The notes beneath the pieces were generated by a model. It ran no database searches. It was not told the origin of the DNA and was given only the letters and a program-made list of their open reading frames with translations. The position numbers and the translations under genes were made by a program. From assembly GCA_036399835.1 (NCBI GenBank), contig DASWMI010000015.1:1-43591 (forward strand): a DNA stretch of 43,591 bases, given 5' to 3'. This document shows positions 31,469 to 39,442 of this stretch, in pieces (the first letter of the stretch is position 1; the number at the start of each line of letters is the position of its first letter). This DNA is from DASYML01 sp036399835. Its GTDB lineage: Bacteria; Acidobacteriota; Blastocatellia; Pyrinomonadales; Pyrinomonadaceae.

Positions 31469-31917
31469 AAGGTCCGCTCTTGTGCTTCAAAGCTTGCCCG
31501 TCATATTCCATTTCGCACGGCCCTGAAATCGAATGCTCTTTTTGAACATTACTTGATGGGAACTCTGCGCGGGCCGATTCTTCAGAGCGCGGCTGGTCCA
31601 AATAATTGTTTGCTTACGCGCCGTGTTCGATTACAATCTGCGCGCACGCGGTTTTGTAGACAGCCCTGATGCTCCTTTTGGCCTCGCCTGTCCAGCCTGA
31701 GCCGTGAGAGCCGACACATAAGGCTCTGTCAATTCGGTCCTGCTGCCCAGCGTTCTTTAATTTCCGGTGTAGCCGATTCGCCAGGATAGCTCCTGCTTGT
31801 TTGGTCCTGCCTGACAATACTGCCGCGCACCTTCTTTCGCACTTTATGAGTTACAGACTCGTCGCCTTACCTTTGGACGAGTAAGCATCAACCATCAGAC
31901 ATGAAGGAGAAGTTGAG
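31469..31917. other. 449-base intergenic region without a supported gene
   Basis: I find no convincing gene. A minus-strand frame at 31614-31817 (67 residues) has no family-like features and no ribosome site. A small hairpin AGAGCC/GGCTCT lies near 31705-31727 without a T-tract. One TGGTCCA is at 31594-31600. The right end carries the GGAG ribosome site of the next gene. The region could contain a decayed gene or an unrecognised RNA. Confidence 0.4.
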
Positions 31918-32874
31918 ATGATTATCTCTGTTATCAATCTGACCCACGGGAAACATACGGACGAAGAGATACAGGTCGCAATTCGCGCCATCAACCGACA
32001 GATCGCGCATGACTTCGAGCCTTACTGGAGTCTCACTGCCGAGTTGAGGCTGGAAGGATGCAGCAGCCCCAAGCCGCGCAAGCATGCCATCGCGGATATG
32101 CGCGGAGATGCGGTCCTTTATCTCTGGGACGAGGTGGATGTGGATGGCGCTCTCGGCTATCACGAGCGCAACGACAGGGGCATCCCTTTCGGCGTCGTCT
32201 TTACAGAGCTTTCACAGGAGATGGGCGAACACTGGTCCGTCACGCTCTCGCACGAAGCGCTGGAATTAATCGGGGACCCGGAAGTCAACCTGCTCGTCGC
32301 TGGTCCACATCCGAGCGAGCAGGGCCGCGATGTCTTCCACTGGTACGAGATGTGCGATGCTGTGCAGGCCGAGAGCTATGAGATTGACGGCGTGATGGTC
32401 TCAAACTTTCTGCTCCCGCTCTACTTCACCGGGAGTGAAGAGAAGGGAGGCCGCAACGATTTTCTGGGTCGCCTCTATGATGGCAAGGCTCTCAAATCTT
32501 TCGGCGTCAATCCGGGCGGCTACATAGGTTTCTTCGATCCTCAAAAACAGACCGACGATACCTTTGCGATAGAGGGCGATAAACGTGCGCAGGCGCGACA
32601 GGAGGTCAAGGGCAGGGCCAGGGGGGCACGCCGCAGCGTCCGTTACCAACTCTTCAACTTCACTGGCCGGACGACCGTCGCCGAGGCGGTTGAAACGCTC
32701 GAAGAGGGCGCGAGCGAACCAGGTTCTGCGGGTGAGAGGAAAAGCAGCACCACCGATACTTTTGCCAAGAGCGCAGCGCAAGCGTCATCCTCCGCGAAGT
32801 CCAAAGCCGCAGCCAAATCCGGCGGGCGGTCCAAAGGACAGTCGAAAGGTTCAAAGGCTGGCAAGAAGCGATAG
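31918..32874 (+). CDS. Zincin-like protein (HExxE...DP) with Lys/Ser-rich histone-H1-like tail
   Basis: A 318-residue protein behind a good GGAG site. I do not recognise a named family, but the core looks like a zinc metallopeptidase: SHEALELIGDP (His112, Glu113, Glu116, DP at 120-121) followed by WYEMCDAV (Glu144, Asp147) and YEIDGVMVSNFLLPLYF (154-170). This pattern, HExxE..xDP then E-x-C-D and an IDG.xVS.F..P segment, occurs in poorly characterised zincin-like proteins. No signal peptide is present, so it should act in the cytoplasm or leave by another route. From about residue 250 the sequence is disordered and rich in Lys, Ser, Ala and Gly (AKSAAQASSSAKSKAAAKSGG... ending KKR), like histone H1 or AlgP tails, suggesting nucleic acid or polyanion binding. 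The function is unknown. Confidence 0.6.
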   Translation: MIISVINLTHGKHTDEEIQVAIRAINRQIAHDFEPYWSLTAELRLEGCSSPKPRKHAIADMRGDAVLYLWDEVDVDGALGYHERNDRGIPFGVVFTELSQEMGEHWSVTLSHEALELIGDPEVNLLVAGPHPSEQGRDVFHWYEMCDAVQAESYEIDGVMVSNFLLPLYFTGSEEKGGRNDFLGRLYDGKALKSFGVNPGGYIGFFDPQKQTDDTFAIEGDKRAQARQEVKGRARGARRSVRYQLFNFTGRTTVAEAVETLEEGASEPGSAGERKSSTTDTFAKSAAQASSSAKSKAAAKSGGRSKGQSKGSKAGKKR

Positions 32875-32991
32875 CTTCGAGTCAGCGTAGCTTAAAGCAG
32901 GGCCGGAGGGCGCGCAGAGACGCGGCGACTCTCTGGCCCTGCGTCCGTGTCAATGGTAGGCTAAGAACAGATTTCAGAATTAGCCACGATT

Positions 32992-33119
32992 AGCCACGGA
33001 GACCCAGAGGCACGGAGAAAATGAATTAGGGTTTTATAAGACTTTTCAATTCACCTTCCTTCTTATTCTCTGTACATCTTTTCTCCTTATTCTCTGTGTC
33101 TCTGTGCCTGCGGTGGCTG
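32992..33119. repeat. CACGGAG/CACAGAG-type inverted repeat upstream of dtd
   Basis: The left arm AGCCACGGAGACCCAGAGGCACGGAGAA (32992-33019) pairs imperfectly with the right arm (33090-33119) of CTCTGTGTCTCTGTGCC words. A T/C-rich centre separates them. Degenerate copies (ATTAGCCACG, TTATTCTCTG) are repeated within each arm. It lies between the zincin-like gene and dtd. Confidence 0.75.
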
Positions 33120-33146
33120 ATGTGAGGGTCGTTTGAGAGATTCAAG

Positions 33147-33596
33147 ATGCGAGCAGTAGTGCAGCGCGTCAGTCGCGCATCCGTGAGGGTTGATGAAAGA
33201 ATCGTCGGTGAGATTGGCGAGGGGCTGCTGGTCCTGCTCGGCATCTCGCGCGACGATACGAAGCAGGACGCTTTGTATCTGGTTGAAAAGATTGCGAGCC
33301 TGCGTATCTTCGATGATGAAGATGGACGGATGAATCTGTCTCTGGTCGAAAAGGGAGGCGGGCTGCTCGTCGTTTCACAGTTCACGTTGTACGGGGATGC
33401 GCGGCGCGGTAGGCGGCCATCATGGAGCGACGCCGCGCCGCCCGCAGAGGCCGAGCCGCTTTACGAGTTTTTTAATGCGCAGGCGCGGCAGGCTATCGAG
33501 CGTGTCGAGACCGGCAGCTTTCGCCGTATGATGCAGGTCGAGCTGGTCAACGATGGACCTGTGACGATCTTGCTCGATAGCCGAAAGCTTTTTTGA
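33147..33596 (+). CDS. dtd: D-aminoacyl-tRNA deacylase
   Basis: Dtd hydrolyses D-aminoacyl-tRNAs and glycyl-tRNA(Ala), protecting translation. At 149 residues the length is normal. It opens with MRAVVQRVSRASVRVD, contains the catalytic motif SQFTLYGD (about 77-84) and the Gly-cisPro motif NDGPVTILLDS (about 136-146); both define the family. The ATG at 33147 follows AGAG-like sequence but no strong ribosome site. It is followed after 72 bases by the cyclophilin gene. Confidence 0.96.
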   Translation: MRAVVQRVSRASVRVDERIVGEIGEGLLVLLGISRDDTKQDALYLVEKIASLRIFDDEDGRMNLSLVEKGGGLLVVSQFTLYGDARRGRRPSWSDAAPPAEAEPLYEFFNAQARQAIERVETGSFRRMMQVELVNDGPVTILLDSRKLF

Positions 33597-33668
33597 GCCG
33601 CGTTTGAAAGACGGGAAAGATTGTGCCGCTCAACGCGCAAAGATAAATGAAAGGTGAGGGGAAATTGT

Positions 33669-34316
33669 TTGGGCAATCATAAAACCGGGTGGTCCATTTT
33701 ATGTGTCGCGGTCCTGTTGATGCTGGCGGGATGTGTTGGTGATAAAAAGCTCGCTTCAAAAGATTCTGATACGGGCGAGGCGAACGCGAATATCAGGCGG
33801 GGCGTCAAGCCTGTGGCCGATACGGAAGTGGCCGTCATCGAGACGAGTTACGGGAAGATTGTCTTGGAGCTTTATCCGAACATCGCGCCGTTGATGGTCG
33901 AGCGCTTCGAGCAGTTAGCCAAGGACGGGTTTTATAACGAGACGACGTTTCATCGCGTTAACCCAGGGCTCGGCATCATACAGGGCGGCGACCCGCTCTC
34001 GAAAGATAATAATCCGGATAACGACGGAACGGGGAAATCTCCTCATCCGGATGTGCCCGCGGAACTCAGCGATATTCCATACGAGCGCGGCATCGTCGGC
34101 GCGGCCAGGGCGCAAACGCTCGACTCCGCCAACTGCCAGTTCTTTATCACGCTCAAGAGCGTGCCTGAATTCGATCAAAACTACACTGTCTTCGGACGTG
34201 TTATCAAAGGCATGGACGTGGCTAATGTCATCGCCAACGCGCCCGTCGCGCCGGGAACCGAACGGCCCTCCGATAAGATCGTCATCAAGAGCATCACGAT
34301 TCAGAGAAAACCGTAA
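33669..34316 (+). CDS. Lipoprotein cyclophilin-type peptidyl-prolyl isomerase
   Basis: A 215-residue precursor. I take the TTG at 33669 with AGGGGA 6-7 bases upstream; a GTG at 33654 would lie in the ribosome site. The lipoprotein signal is WSILCVAVLLMLAGC, with LAGC as lipobox, so the protein is membrane-anchored in the periplasm. The cyclophilin domain (about 58-213) has TSYGKIVLELYPNIAPLMVERFEQLAKDGFYNETTFHRV, IIQGGDP and QFFITLKSVPEFDQNYTVFGRVIKGMDV. It assists folding of exported proteins. Several catalytic residues of human cyclophilin A (HRV, FxxQGG, QFFI) are recognisable; the Trp equivalent is changed, as in most bacterial periplasmic forms. Confidence 0.92.
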   Translation: MGNHKTGWSILCVAVLLMLAGCVGDKKLASKDSDTGEANANIRRGVKPVADTEVAVIETSYGKIVLELYPNIAPLMVERFEQLAKDGFYNETTFHRVNPGLGIIQGGDPLSKDNNPDNDGTGKSPHPDVPAELSDIPYERGIVGAARAQTLDSANCQFFITLKSVPEFDQNYTVFGRVIKGMDVANVIANAPVAPGTERPSDKIVIKSITIQRKP

Positions 34317-34319
34317 GAG

Positions 34320-34401
34320 GTGACAAGTGACAGGTAACGGGTGACAGGTGACAAGAGAAAGGCCCATTCTTTCTTGTCACCTGTCACCCGTCACTTGTCA
34401 C
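34320..34401. repeat. TGACARG-family inverted repeat, copy C
   Basis: The left arm 34320-34361 has five heptamers (TGACAAG, TGACAGG, TAACGGG, TGACAGG, TGACAAG) and the right arm 34369-34401 has the complement of four, lacking one unit. It fills the gap between two convergent stop codons (34314-34316 and 34407-34409). The unequal unit number suggests slippage within an arm. Confidence 0.88.
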
Positions 34402-34406
34402 GTTTC

Positions 34407-34805
34407 TCAAATCATATCGTTATCGTCTTTGGAGCGTTCGTCCAGCTCGAAGCGGTCGCGGTCGCGGCGGTCTATCTTGTCTATGAATTCGAGGGCTTCG
34501 TTGTCTTCAAAACTGACGCCGACGGCGCGCGCGTTCTCTTCGACGAGCGACTGGTCCGGCGTCGGGTTATCGCCCGAGACGGATTCCGTCCCGCTGTCGT
34601 TGACATCCTCCCAGGTCGCGTCCGGGTCGCCTCCGGCATCTCTCGGCGAGGAGGCTGTGTTTTGGCGCAGGCGCTGCGCAAGCTGCTCAGGATCTTTCGG
34701 CGCGCGCGCGATCTCTTCCTCCATAAACTCTTCTATCTCCGGGTCCGGCACGTAGTCCGGGTTATTGCTCAGGTATTCAAAATCCTCCGGCCTTTTCTTG
34801 GGCAT
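34407..34805 (-). CDS. Acidic DUF6335-like protein
   Basis: A 132-residue, highly acidic protein with no signal or membrane segment. The block DAGGDPDATWEDVNDSGTESVSGDNPTPDQSLVEENARAVGVSFEDNEAL..., followed by DRRDRDRFELDERS, matches the pattern I know from cyanobacterial DUF6335 proteins (GGDxDAxW, GGDNPTPDQxxV, ExxGxxYxDxExL, RDxxRWELxPxS). The function of the family is not known. The N-terminal third (PEDFEYLSNNPDYVPDPEIEEFMEEEIAR) is also acidic. Mostly disordered with short helices is the best structural guess. It is convergent with the cyclophilin gene across a TGACARG repeat. Confidence 0.65.
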   Translation of the reverse strand: MPKKRPEDFEYLSNNPDYVPDPEIEEFMEEEIARAPKDPEQLAQRLRQNTASSPRDAGGDPDATWEDVNDSGTESVSGDNPTPDQSLVEENARAVGVSFEDNEALEFIDKIDRRDRDRFELDERSKDDNDMI

Positions 34806-35132
34806 CTTCGATAGCCTCCACTCAGATAAACTATGGATGACGAGCGATGAAAGATGAAGGACGAGCTACGCGTCCGGCGCTTTCATCCGTCAGCATTTTG
34901 TTGTGTTTGATTGCTAATCGCTCGAACTATAACAGATGGCCCGAAGAAGGAGCAATCGTCAGCCTCACGGAGTCCGGTGCTCTGATAGCTCTCACGTCAT
35001 GCTGCTTGACGTTTCCAGTAGCGCCGCCCTAAACTTGAGTTTGCTACATCAACACCAGCTTACGGCTAACCTGAACGGCGCTTTTCCTTTCCGGAAAGGC
35101 GCTTGTGACCTGACCGATATTCGCGTGTAACT
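34806..35132 (+). promoter_or_regulatory. acnA upstream region with a perfect CCTTTCCGGAAAGG palindrome
   Basis: This 327-base region has no gene. A perfect 14-bp palindrome CCTTTCCGGAAAGG at 35086-35099 is flanked by a direct repeat GGCGCTT (35077-35083 and 35098-35104), 34 bases before the acnA ATG. It is a candidate operator or a small hairpin over the translation start region. TTGACG at about 35007-35012 could be a -35 box, but no good -10 follows at 17 bases. Degenerate GATGAAGGA words lie at 34840-34865. Confidence 0.45.
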
Positions 35133-38036
35133 ATGTCAAATAATCTCTTCGAGACTCTACAGGATTTCGATTTGGGCGGCGGGCGCAAAGGCCGTTTTTA
35201 CTCTCTGCCGCAGCTTGAAAAGGCGGGCGTTGGACCAATCTCTCGCCTGCCCGTCAGCATCCGCATCGTGCTCGAATCCGTGCTGCGCAACGTTGACGGC
35301 AAGAAGGTGACGGAAGCAAACGTGCGCGAGCTGGCAAACTGGAAGGCGGAGGCCGAGCGCACAGAAGAGATTCCCTTCGTTGTGGCCCGCGTGCTCTTGC
35401 AGGATTTTACGGGCGTGCCCCTGCTGGTTGATCTGGCGGCGATGCGCTCGGCTGTCGAGCGTCTGGGCCGCGATGCCAAGCTCATCGAGCCGCTCGTCCC
35501 CGTTGACCTCGTGATTGACCATTCCGTGCAGGTGGACTTTGCCAGCACGACAGATGCCTTCCTCAAGAACATGGAGATGGAGTTCAAGCGCAACAACTCG
35601 CGCTACCAGTTTCTCAAATGGGGGATGCAGGCTTTTGACGGCTTCCAGGTCGTTCCTCCGGACATAGGCATCGTGCATCAGGTCAACCTGGAATATCTAG
35701 CCAAGGGCGTGCTCGAAAAAGATGGCGTCTATTACCCCGACACGCTGGTCGGGACGGATTCGCACACGACTATGGTCAACGGGCTGGGCGTGGTCGGCTG
35801 GGGCGTCGGCGGGATAGAGGCCGAAGCGGCCATGCTCGGCCAGCCCGTCTACATGCTGACGCCCGATGTCGTCGGCGTTAACCTCAGCGGGAGCTTGCGC
35901 GAAGGCGTGACGGCCACGGACCTCGTGCTGCGCGTCACGGAGATGCTGCGTCAGTTCAAGGTGGTCGGCAAGTTCGTGGAGTTTCACGGCGAGGGCGCGA
36001 TGAGCCTCCCCGCGACAGACCGCGCGACTATCGCCAACATGGCCCCCGAATACGGCGCGACGATGGGCTTCTTCCCCGTAGATGAAGAGACCTGCAAGTA
36101 TTACAGCGCGACGGGGAGGCCCGCAGAGCAGGTCGAGGCGATACGCAACTATTTCACGGCGCAGGGCATGTTCGGCATCCCGCGCCAGGGCCAATGCGAT
36201 TACAGCACAGTTCTTGAGTTGAACCTTACGGAGATTCAGCCGAGCGTCGCTGGTCCAAAACGCCCGCAGGACCGTATAGAGCTGCCCGCGCTGAAAGATA
36301 GATTTATAGAGTTGTTCCAGAAGCCTGTGACGGAGAACGGCTACGGCAAGTCTGTGGAAGATTTGGCGAAGCGTTTTAATGTGAGAGGCGGGCTACAGGT
36401 GGTCAAAGATAGGGCGGTCGTGGCCGGTGGCGGCGCGCAGGAGCATGAGACGCTGCCTGCCGTCCTGGCGACCGAGACCGTCGGCGGGCTTGGCTCTTTG
36501 AGCGAGCGGGAGACGAGCGCGCTGACGGAAATCGAGATGGTCAACAATCGTCCGACGCCGGACCGCGTGGAAGAGATTATCCCGGGAGAGTTTCCGGAAA
36601 GCTTTGACGACCTGGGCCACGGCGATGTCGTCATTGCCGCCATCACTTCATGCACTAACACGTCAAACCCGAGCGTCATGCTCGCCGCCGGACTGCTGGC
36701 GAAAAAGGCCGTCGAGCGCGGACTTAAAGTAGACCCGTCGGTCAAGACATCTCTCGCGCCAGGCTCGCGGGCCGTGACCGAATATCTTGAGAAGACAGGG
36801 CTACAGGCCTATCTCAACCGGATTGGTTTCAACCTCGTCGGCTACGGCTGCACGACCTGTATCGGCAACAGCGGCCCGCTCGACCCGCGCATCGAAGATG
36901 TCATCACGGATAACGACCTCATCGCCGCGAGCGTGCTTTCCGGCAACCGCAATTTTGAAGCTCGCGTGCATCAGAGCGTCAAGGCTAACTTCCTGATGAG
37001 TCCGCCGCTCGTCGTCGCCTTTGCGCTCGCGGGCCGCGTCAACATAGACCTCTCGACAGAGCCACTAGGCAAAGACCAACAGGGTCAGGATGTTTACCTG
37101 CGCGACCTCTGGCCCTCGCTCGAAGAGATTAGCGGTCTGCTGAGCGCGGCTTTCGACCCCGATACTTACCGCCGTCTCTACAGCAGCTTTGCCGAGCAGA
37201 ACCCGCTCTGGAACGAAATCCCGAGCAGCACCGGTCTCGTCTACGATTGGGACACGACCTCGACTTACATCCAGGAGCCGCCCTATTTCGAGCGGTTCAG
37301 CATGGAGCCGGGCCGTTTCTGCGACATACGCCACGCTCGCCCGCTTGCCATCTTCGGCGATTCCGTGACGACGGACCACATCAGCCCTGCCGGAGCCATC
37401 AAGCCGACCTCTCCCGCAGGCGTTTACCTGCGGCTGCGCGGCGTCTCTGTCGAAGACTTCAACTCTTACGGCTCGCGTCGTGGCAATCATCAGGTCATGG
37501 TGCGCGGCACGTTTGCCAACGTGCGGATTAAGAATCTGATGGTCCCTGGCACTGAGGGCGGCATCACGGTGCTCCAACCCGTTGGCGAGCGTATGAGCAT
37601 CTATGATGCCTCGGTGCATTATCAGGCGGCGGGCATCCCGCTCGTCGTCTTTGCCGGGCAGGAGTATGGCACGGGCAGCTCGCGCGACTGGGCCGCGAAG
37701 GGCACGATGCTGCTCGGCGTCCGCGCCGTCATCGCACAGAGCTTCGAGCGCATACACCGCAGCAATCTCGTCGGGATGGGTATCCTGCCCTTGCAGTTCA
37801 AGGAGGGCGCAAACGCCGCGACGCTCGGGCTGGATGGCACCGAGACCTTCGACATCACGGGTCTCGAAGGCGGCGTCAAGCCGCGACAGGATGTCACGCT
37901 AGTCATTCATCGCGCGGGCGGCCTGACGGAAGAAGTTCAGCTCACCTTGCGTATAGATACGCCGATAGAGATTGATTACTACCAGCACGGCGGCATCCTG
38001 ACCTTCGTCCTGCGGCAGCTCCTGGCGCAGGGCTGA
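35133..38036 (+). CDS. acnA: Aconitate hydratase A
   Basis: Aconitase interconverts citrate and isocitrate in the TCA cycle through a [4Fe-4S] cluster. The 967-residue length fits the AcnA/IRP1 group (about 890-970). N-terminal marks are LPVSIRIVLESVLRN, VDLVIDHSVQVD and VYYPDTLVGTDSHTTMVNGLGVVGWGVGGIEAEAAMLGQP. The three cluster cysteines lie in ITSCTNTSNPSV (about 508) and GYGCTTCIGNSGPL (about 574 and 577). The C-terminal swivel domain has GDSVTTDHISPAGAI, NSYGSRRGNHQVMVRGTFANVRIKN and GQEYGTGSSRDWAAKG. The ATG at 35133 has no clear Shine-Dalgarno. It could also be a 2-methylisocitrate dehydratase of the AcnD type, but no prp genes adjoin. Confidence 0.95.
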   Translation: MSNNLFETLQDFDLGGGRKGRFYSLPQLEKAGVGPISRLPVSIRIVLESVLRNVDGKKVTEANVRELANWKAEAERTEEIPFVVARVLLQDFTGVPLLVDLAAMRSAVERLGRDAKLIEPLVPVDLVIDHSVQVDFASTTDAFLKNMEMEFKRNNSRYQFLKWGMQAFDGFQVVPPDIGIVHQVNLEYLAKGVLEKDGVYYPDTLVGTDSHTTMVNGLGVVGWGVGGIEAEAAMLGQPVYMLTPDVVGVNLSGSLREGVTATDLVLRVTEMLRQFKVVGKFVEFHGEGAMSLPATDRATIANMAPEYGATMGFFPVDEETCKYYSATGRPAEQVEAIRNYFTAQGMFGIPRQGQCDYSTVLELNLTEIQPSVAGPKRPQDRIELPALKDRFIELFQKPVTENGYGKSVEDLAKRFNVRGGLQVVKDRAVVAGGGAQEHETLPAVLATETVGGLGSLSERETSALTEIEMVNNRPTPDRVEEIIPGEFPESFDDLGHGDVVIAAITSCTNTSNPSVMLAAGLLAKKAVERGLKVDPSVKTSLAPGSRAVTEYLEKTGLQAYLNRIGFNLVGYGCTTCIGNSGPLDPRIEDVITDNDLIAASVLSGNRNFEARVHQSVKANFLMSPPLVVAFALAGRVNIDLSTEPLGKDQQGQDVYLRDLWPSLEEISGLLSAAFDPDTYRRLYSSFAEQNPLWNEIPSSTGLVYDWDTTSTYIQEPPYFERFSMEPGRFCDIRHARPLAIFGDSVTTDHISPAGAIKPTSPAGVYLRLRGVSVEDFNSYGSRRGNHQVMVRGTFANVRIKNLMVPGTEGGITVLQPVGERMSIYDASVHYQAAGIPLVVFAGQEYGTGSSRDWAAKGTMLLGVRAVIAQSFERIHRSNLVGMGILPLQFKEGANAATLGLDGTETFDITGLEGGVKPRQDVTLVIHRAGGLTEEVQLTLRIDTPIEIDYYQHGGILTFVLRQLLAQG

Positions 38037-38042
38037 AAAGCC

Positions 38043-38120
38043 GTGACGGGTGACAGTTGACAAGTGACAGGTAAGAACAGGCTTTTCTCTTGTCACCTGT
38101 GACCTGTCACCCGTCACTGT
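38043..38120. repeat. TGACARG-family inverted repeat, copy D
   Basis: The left arm (38043-38077) is GTGACGGGTGACAGTTGACAAG plus further units; the right arm (38089-38120) is the complement, again with unequal units. It begins 7 bases after the acnA stop and continues CACTGTCTTTATG into the start of the channel gene, nearly identical to copies A and B. Confidence 0.88.
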
Positions 38121-38124
38121 CTTT

Positions 38125-39276
38125 ATGAGAACGGCTCTCTTTACAATTCTCGGGATGGGCCTCTTGCTGCTCGTGGTCTATGATGTGTACGCGACGATAC
38201 TTCATGCGCGCGCGCGTTCCGGTCCAATCAGCGAGTCTCTCAATCGCACGGCCTGGCTCATGGCGCGAGCCATCGCCTTCAAGCTCTCTCGCCCTCATCG
38301 CCACCGTTTTCTCAATACCATCGGCCCGATTCTGTTGCCGCTCAGCATTATCCTTTTTATTCTCATGGTCCTCACGGGCTATGCGCTGATTTACTATCCT
38401 CGCATGCCCGGCGAGTTCGTCTTCGCGATGCACGATGCCGAGAATCCTTTGATCGAAGCCTTCTATTTTAGCGGCATCACTTTGACGACCGCGGGCTACG
38501 GCGACATCGTGCCGCGCACGCCCGGTATGCGTATCGCCGCGATGGTTGAATCGGCCTCCGGCTTTGCGCTCATCTCGCTCGGCATCACCTACCTGCTGAC
38601 CGTTTACTCGGCTCTCGAACGCAAACGCGCCGTCGCGCTCTCCTTCTATCATCAGGCTGTCGAGGGGGCGGACGTGGCCGGGCTGATTGAGCATCATTTT
38701 GTGGCGGACCGCTTTTACGGATTGGAAACCACCATGCGGCTTGCCACACGCGATATACAGGGACTACTGGAATCGCACGTCGAGCATCCGGTGATACACT
38801 ATTTTCACCCGGTCGAGGTCTACAAGAGCCTCCCTCGCATGCTCTTTCTGATACTGGAAACGTGCGCCGTCATCCAATCGTGCCTCGATGAAGAAGAGTA
38901 TGCGGAGATTCGTCGTCATCCCGTCACGCGAACTCTTCAGGCCAGCTCGTGGCATGTCTTGAGCGAGCTGGTCGCCGCGCTGGATTTGGAGAGGCGCACC
39001 AAGCCGCGCACAGAGGAGTCTCTGTCAGAGGAAGAGCGCAGGTGGAAGCGCCGTTTCAGGCAGACGATCAAGCGGCTGGACCAGGCAGGCATCCGCACGC
39101 AGCCCGATATAGACGCAGGCTGGGAAGAATATCGCTCACGGCGCGAAGAGTGGGAGTCGGCCCTGCATCGTTTCTCCTCTTATTTAGGCTACGATTGGGA
39201 CGAAGTGACGGGAGACCGCGATCTCAATTACGCCGCCGACGAAGAGATGGAAGAGCCGCATGTGAGACAGCGTTAA
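38125..39276 (+). CDS. Potassium-channel-like protein with C-terminal helical domain
   Basis: A 383-residue inner-membrane protein. Helices at about 4-24, 68-92 and 135-158 surround a pore loop with the K+ selectivity filter TTAGYGDIVP (about 124-133); this matches the two-helix ion channel (Ion_trans_2) pore, with one extra N-terminal helix. From about 165 to the end the protein is soluble, mostly helical and charged, with no recognisable RCK nucleotide-binding domain (no Rossmann GxGxxG). Regulation must therefore differ from typical RCK-gated channels. The ATG at 38125 has no ribosome site and follows repeat copy D directly. Confidence 0.85.
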   Translation: MRTALFTILGMGLLLLVVYDVYATILHARARSGPISESLNRTAWLMARAIAFKLSRPHRHRFLNTIGPILLPLSIILFILMVLTGYALIYYPRMPGEFVFAMHDAENPLIEAFYFSGITLTTAGYGDIVPRTPGMRIAAMVESASGFALISLGITYLLTVYSALERKRAVALSFYHQAVEGADVAGLIEHHFVADRFYGLETTMRLATRDIQGLLESHVEHPVIHYFHPVEVYKSLPRMLFLILETCAVIQSCLDEEEYAEIRRHPVTRTLQASSWHVLSELVAALDLERRTKPRTEESLSEEERRWKRRFRQTIKRLDQAGIRTQPDIDAGWEEYRSRREEWESALHRFSSYLGYDWDEVTGDRDLNYAADEEMEEPHVRQR

Positions 39277-39442
39277 ATGATAAACGATGAACGAGGGAAC
39301 GCGGCGGCGCGTGCGATGATTGACGACTGCGCACATCAATGCGCTTGGACTTTCCTCTTCAGGCAGTGGTAGATTATGCGCAGTCTTCTAGTCATCAAGC
39401 ACATCGTTTCTGATTTTCAATCATGAAGGAGTGAGACCCAAA

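Noticed and set aside
31614..31817. 67-codon minus-strand frame in the large intergenic gap
   Set aside because: No ribosome site, no recognisable domain, and nothing in its composition distinguishes it from a chance frame.
11313..38120. Repeat loci considered as CRISPR arrays
   Set aside because: The units are 7-base and directly adjacent, arranged as palindromes without spacers of constant length, and no cas genes are present.
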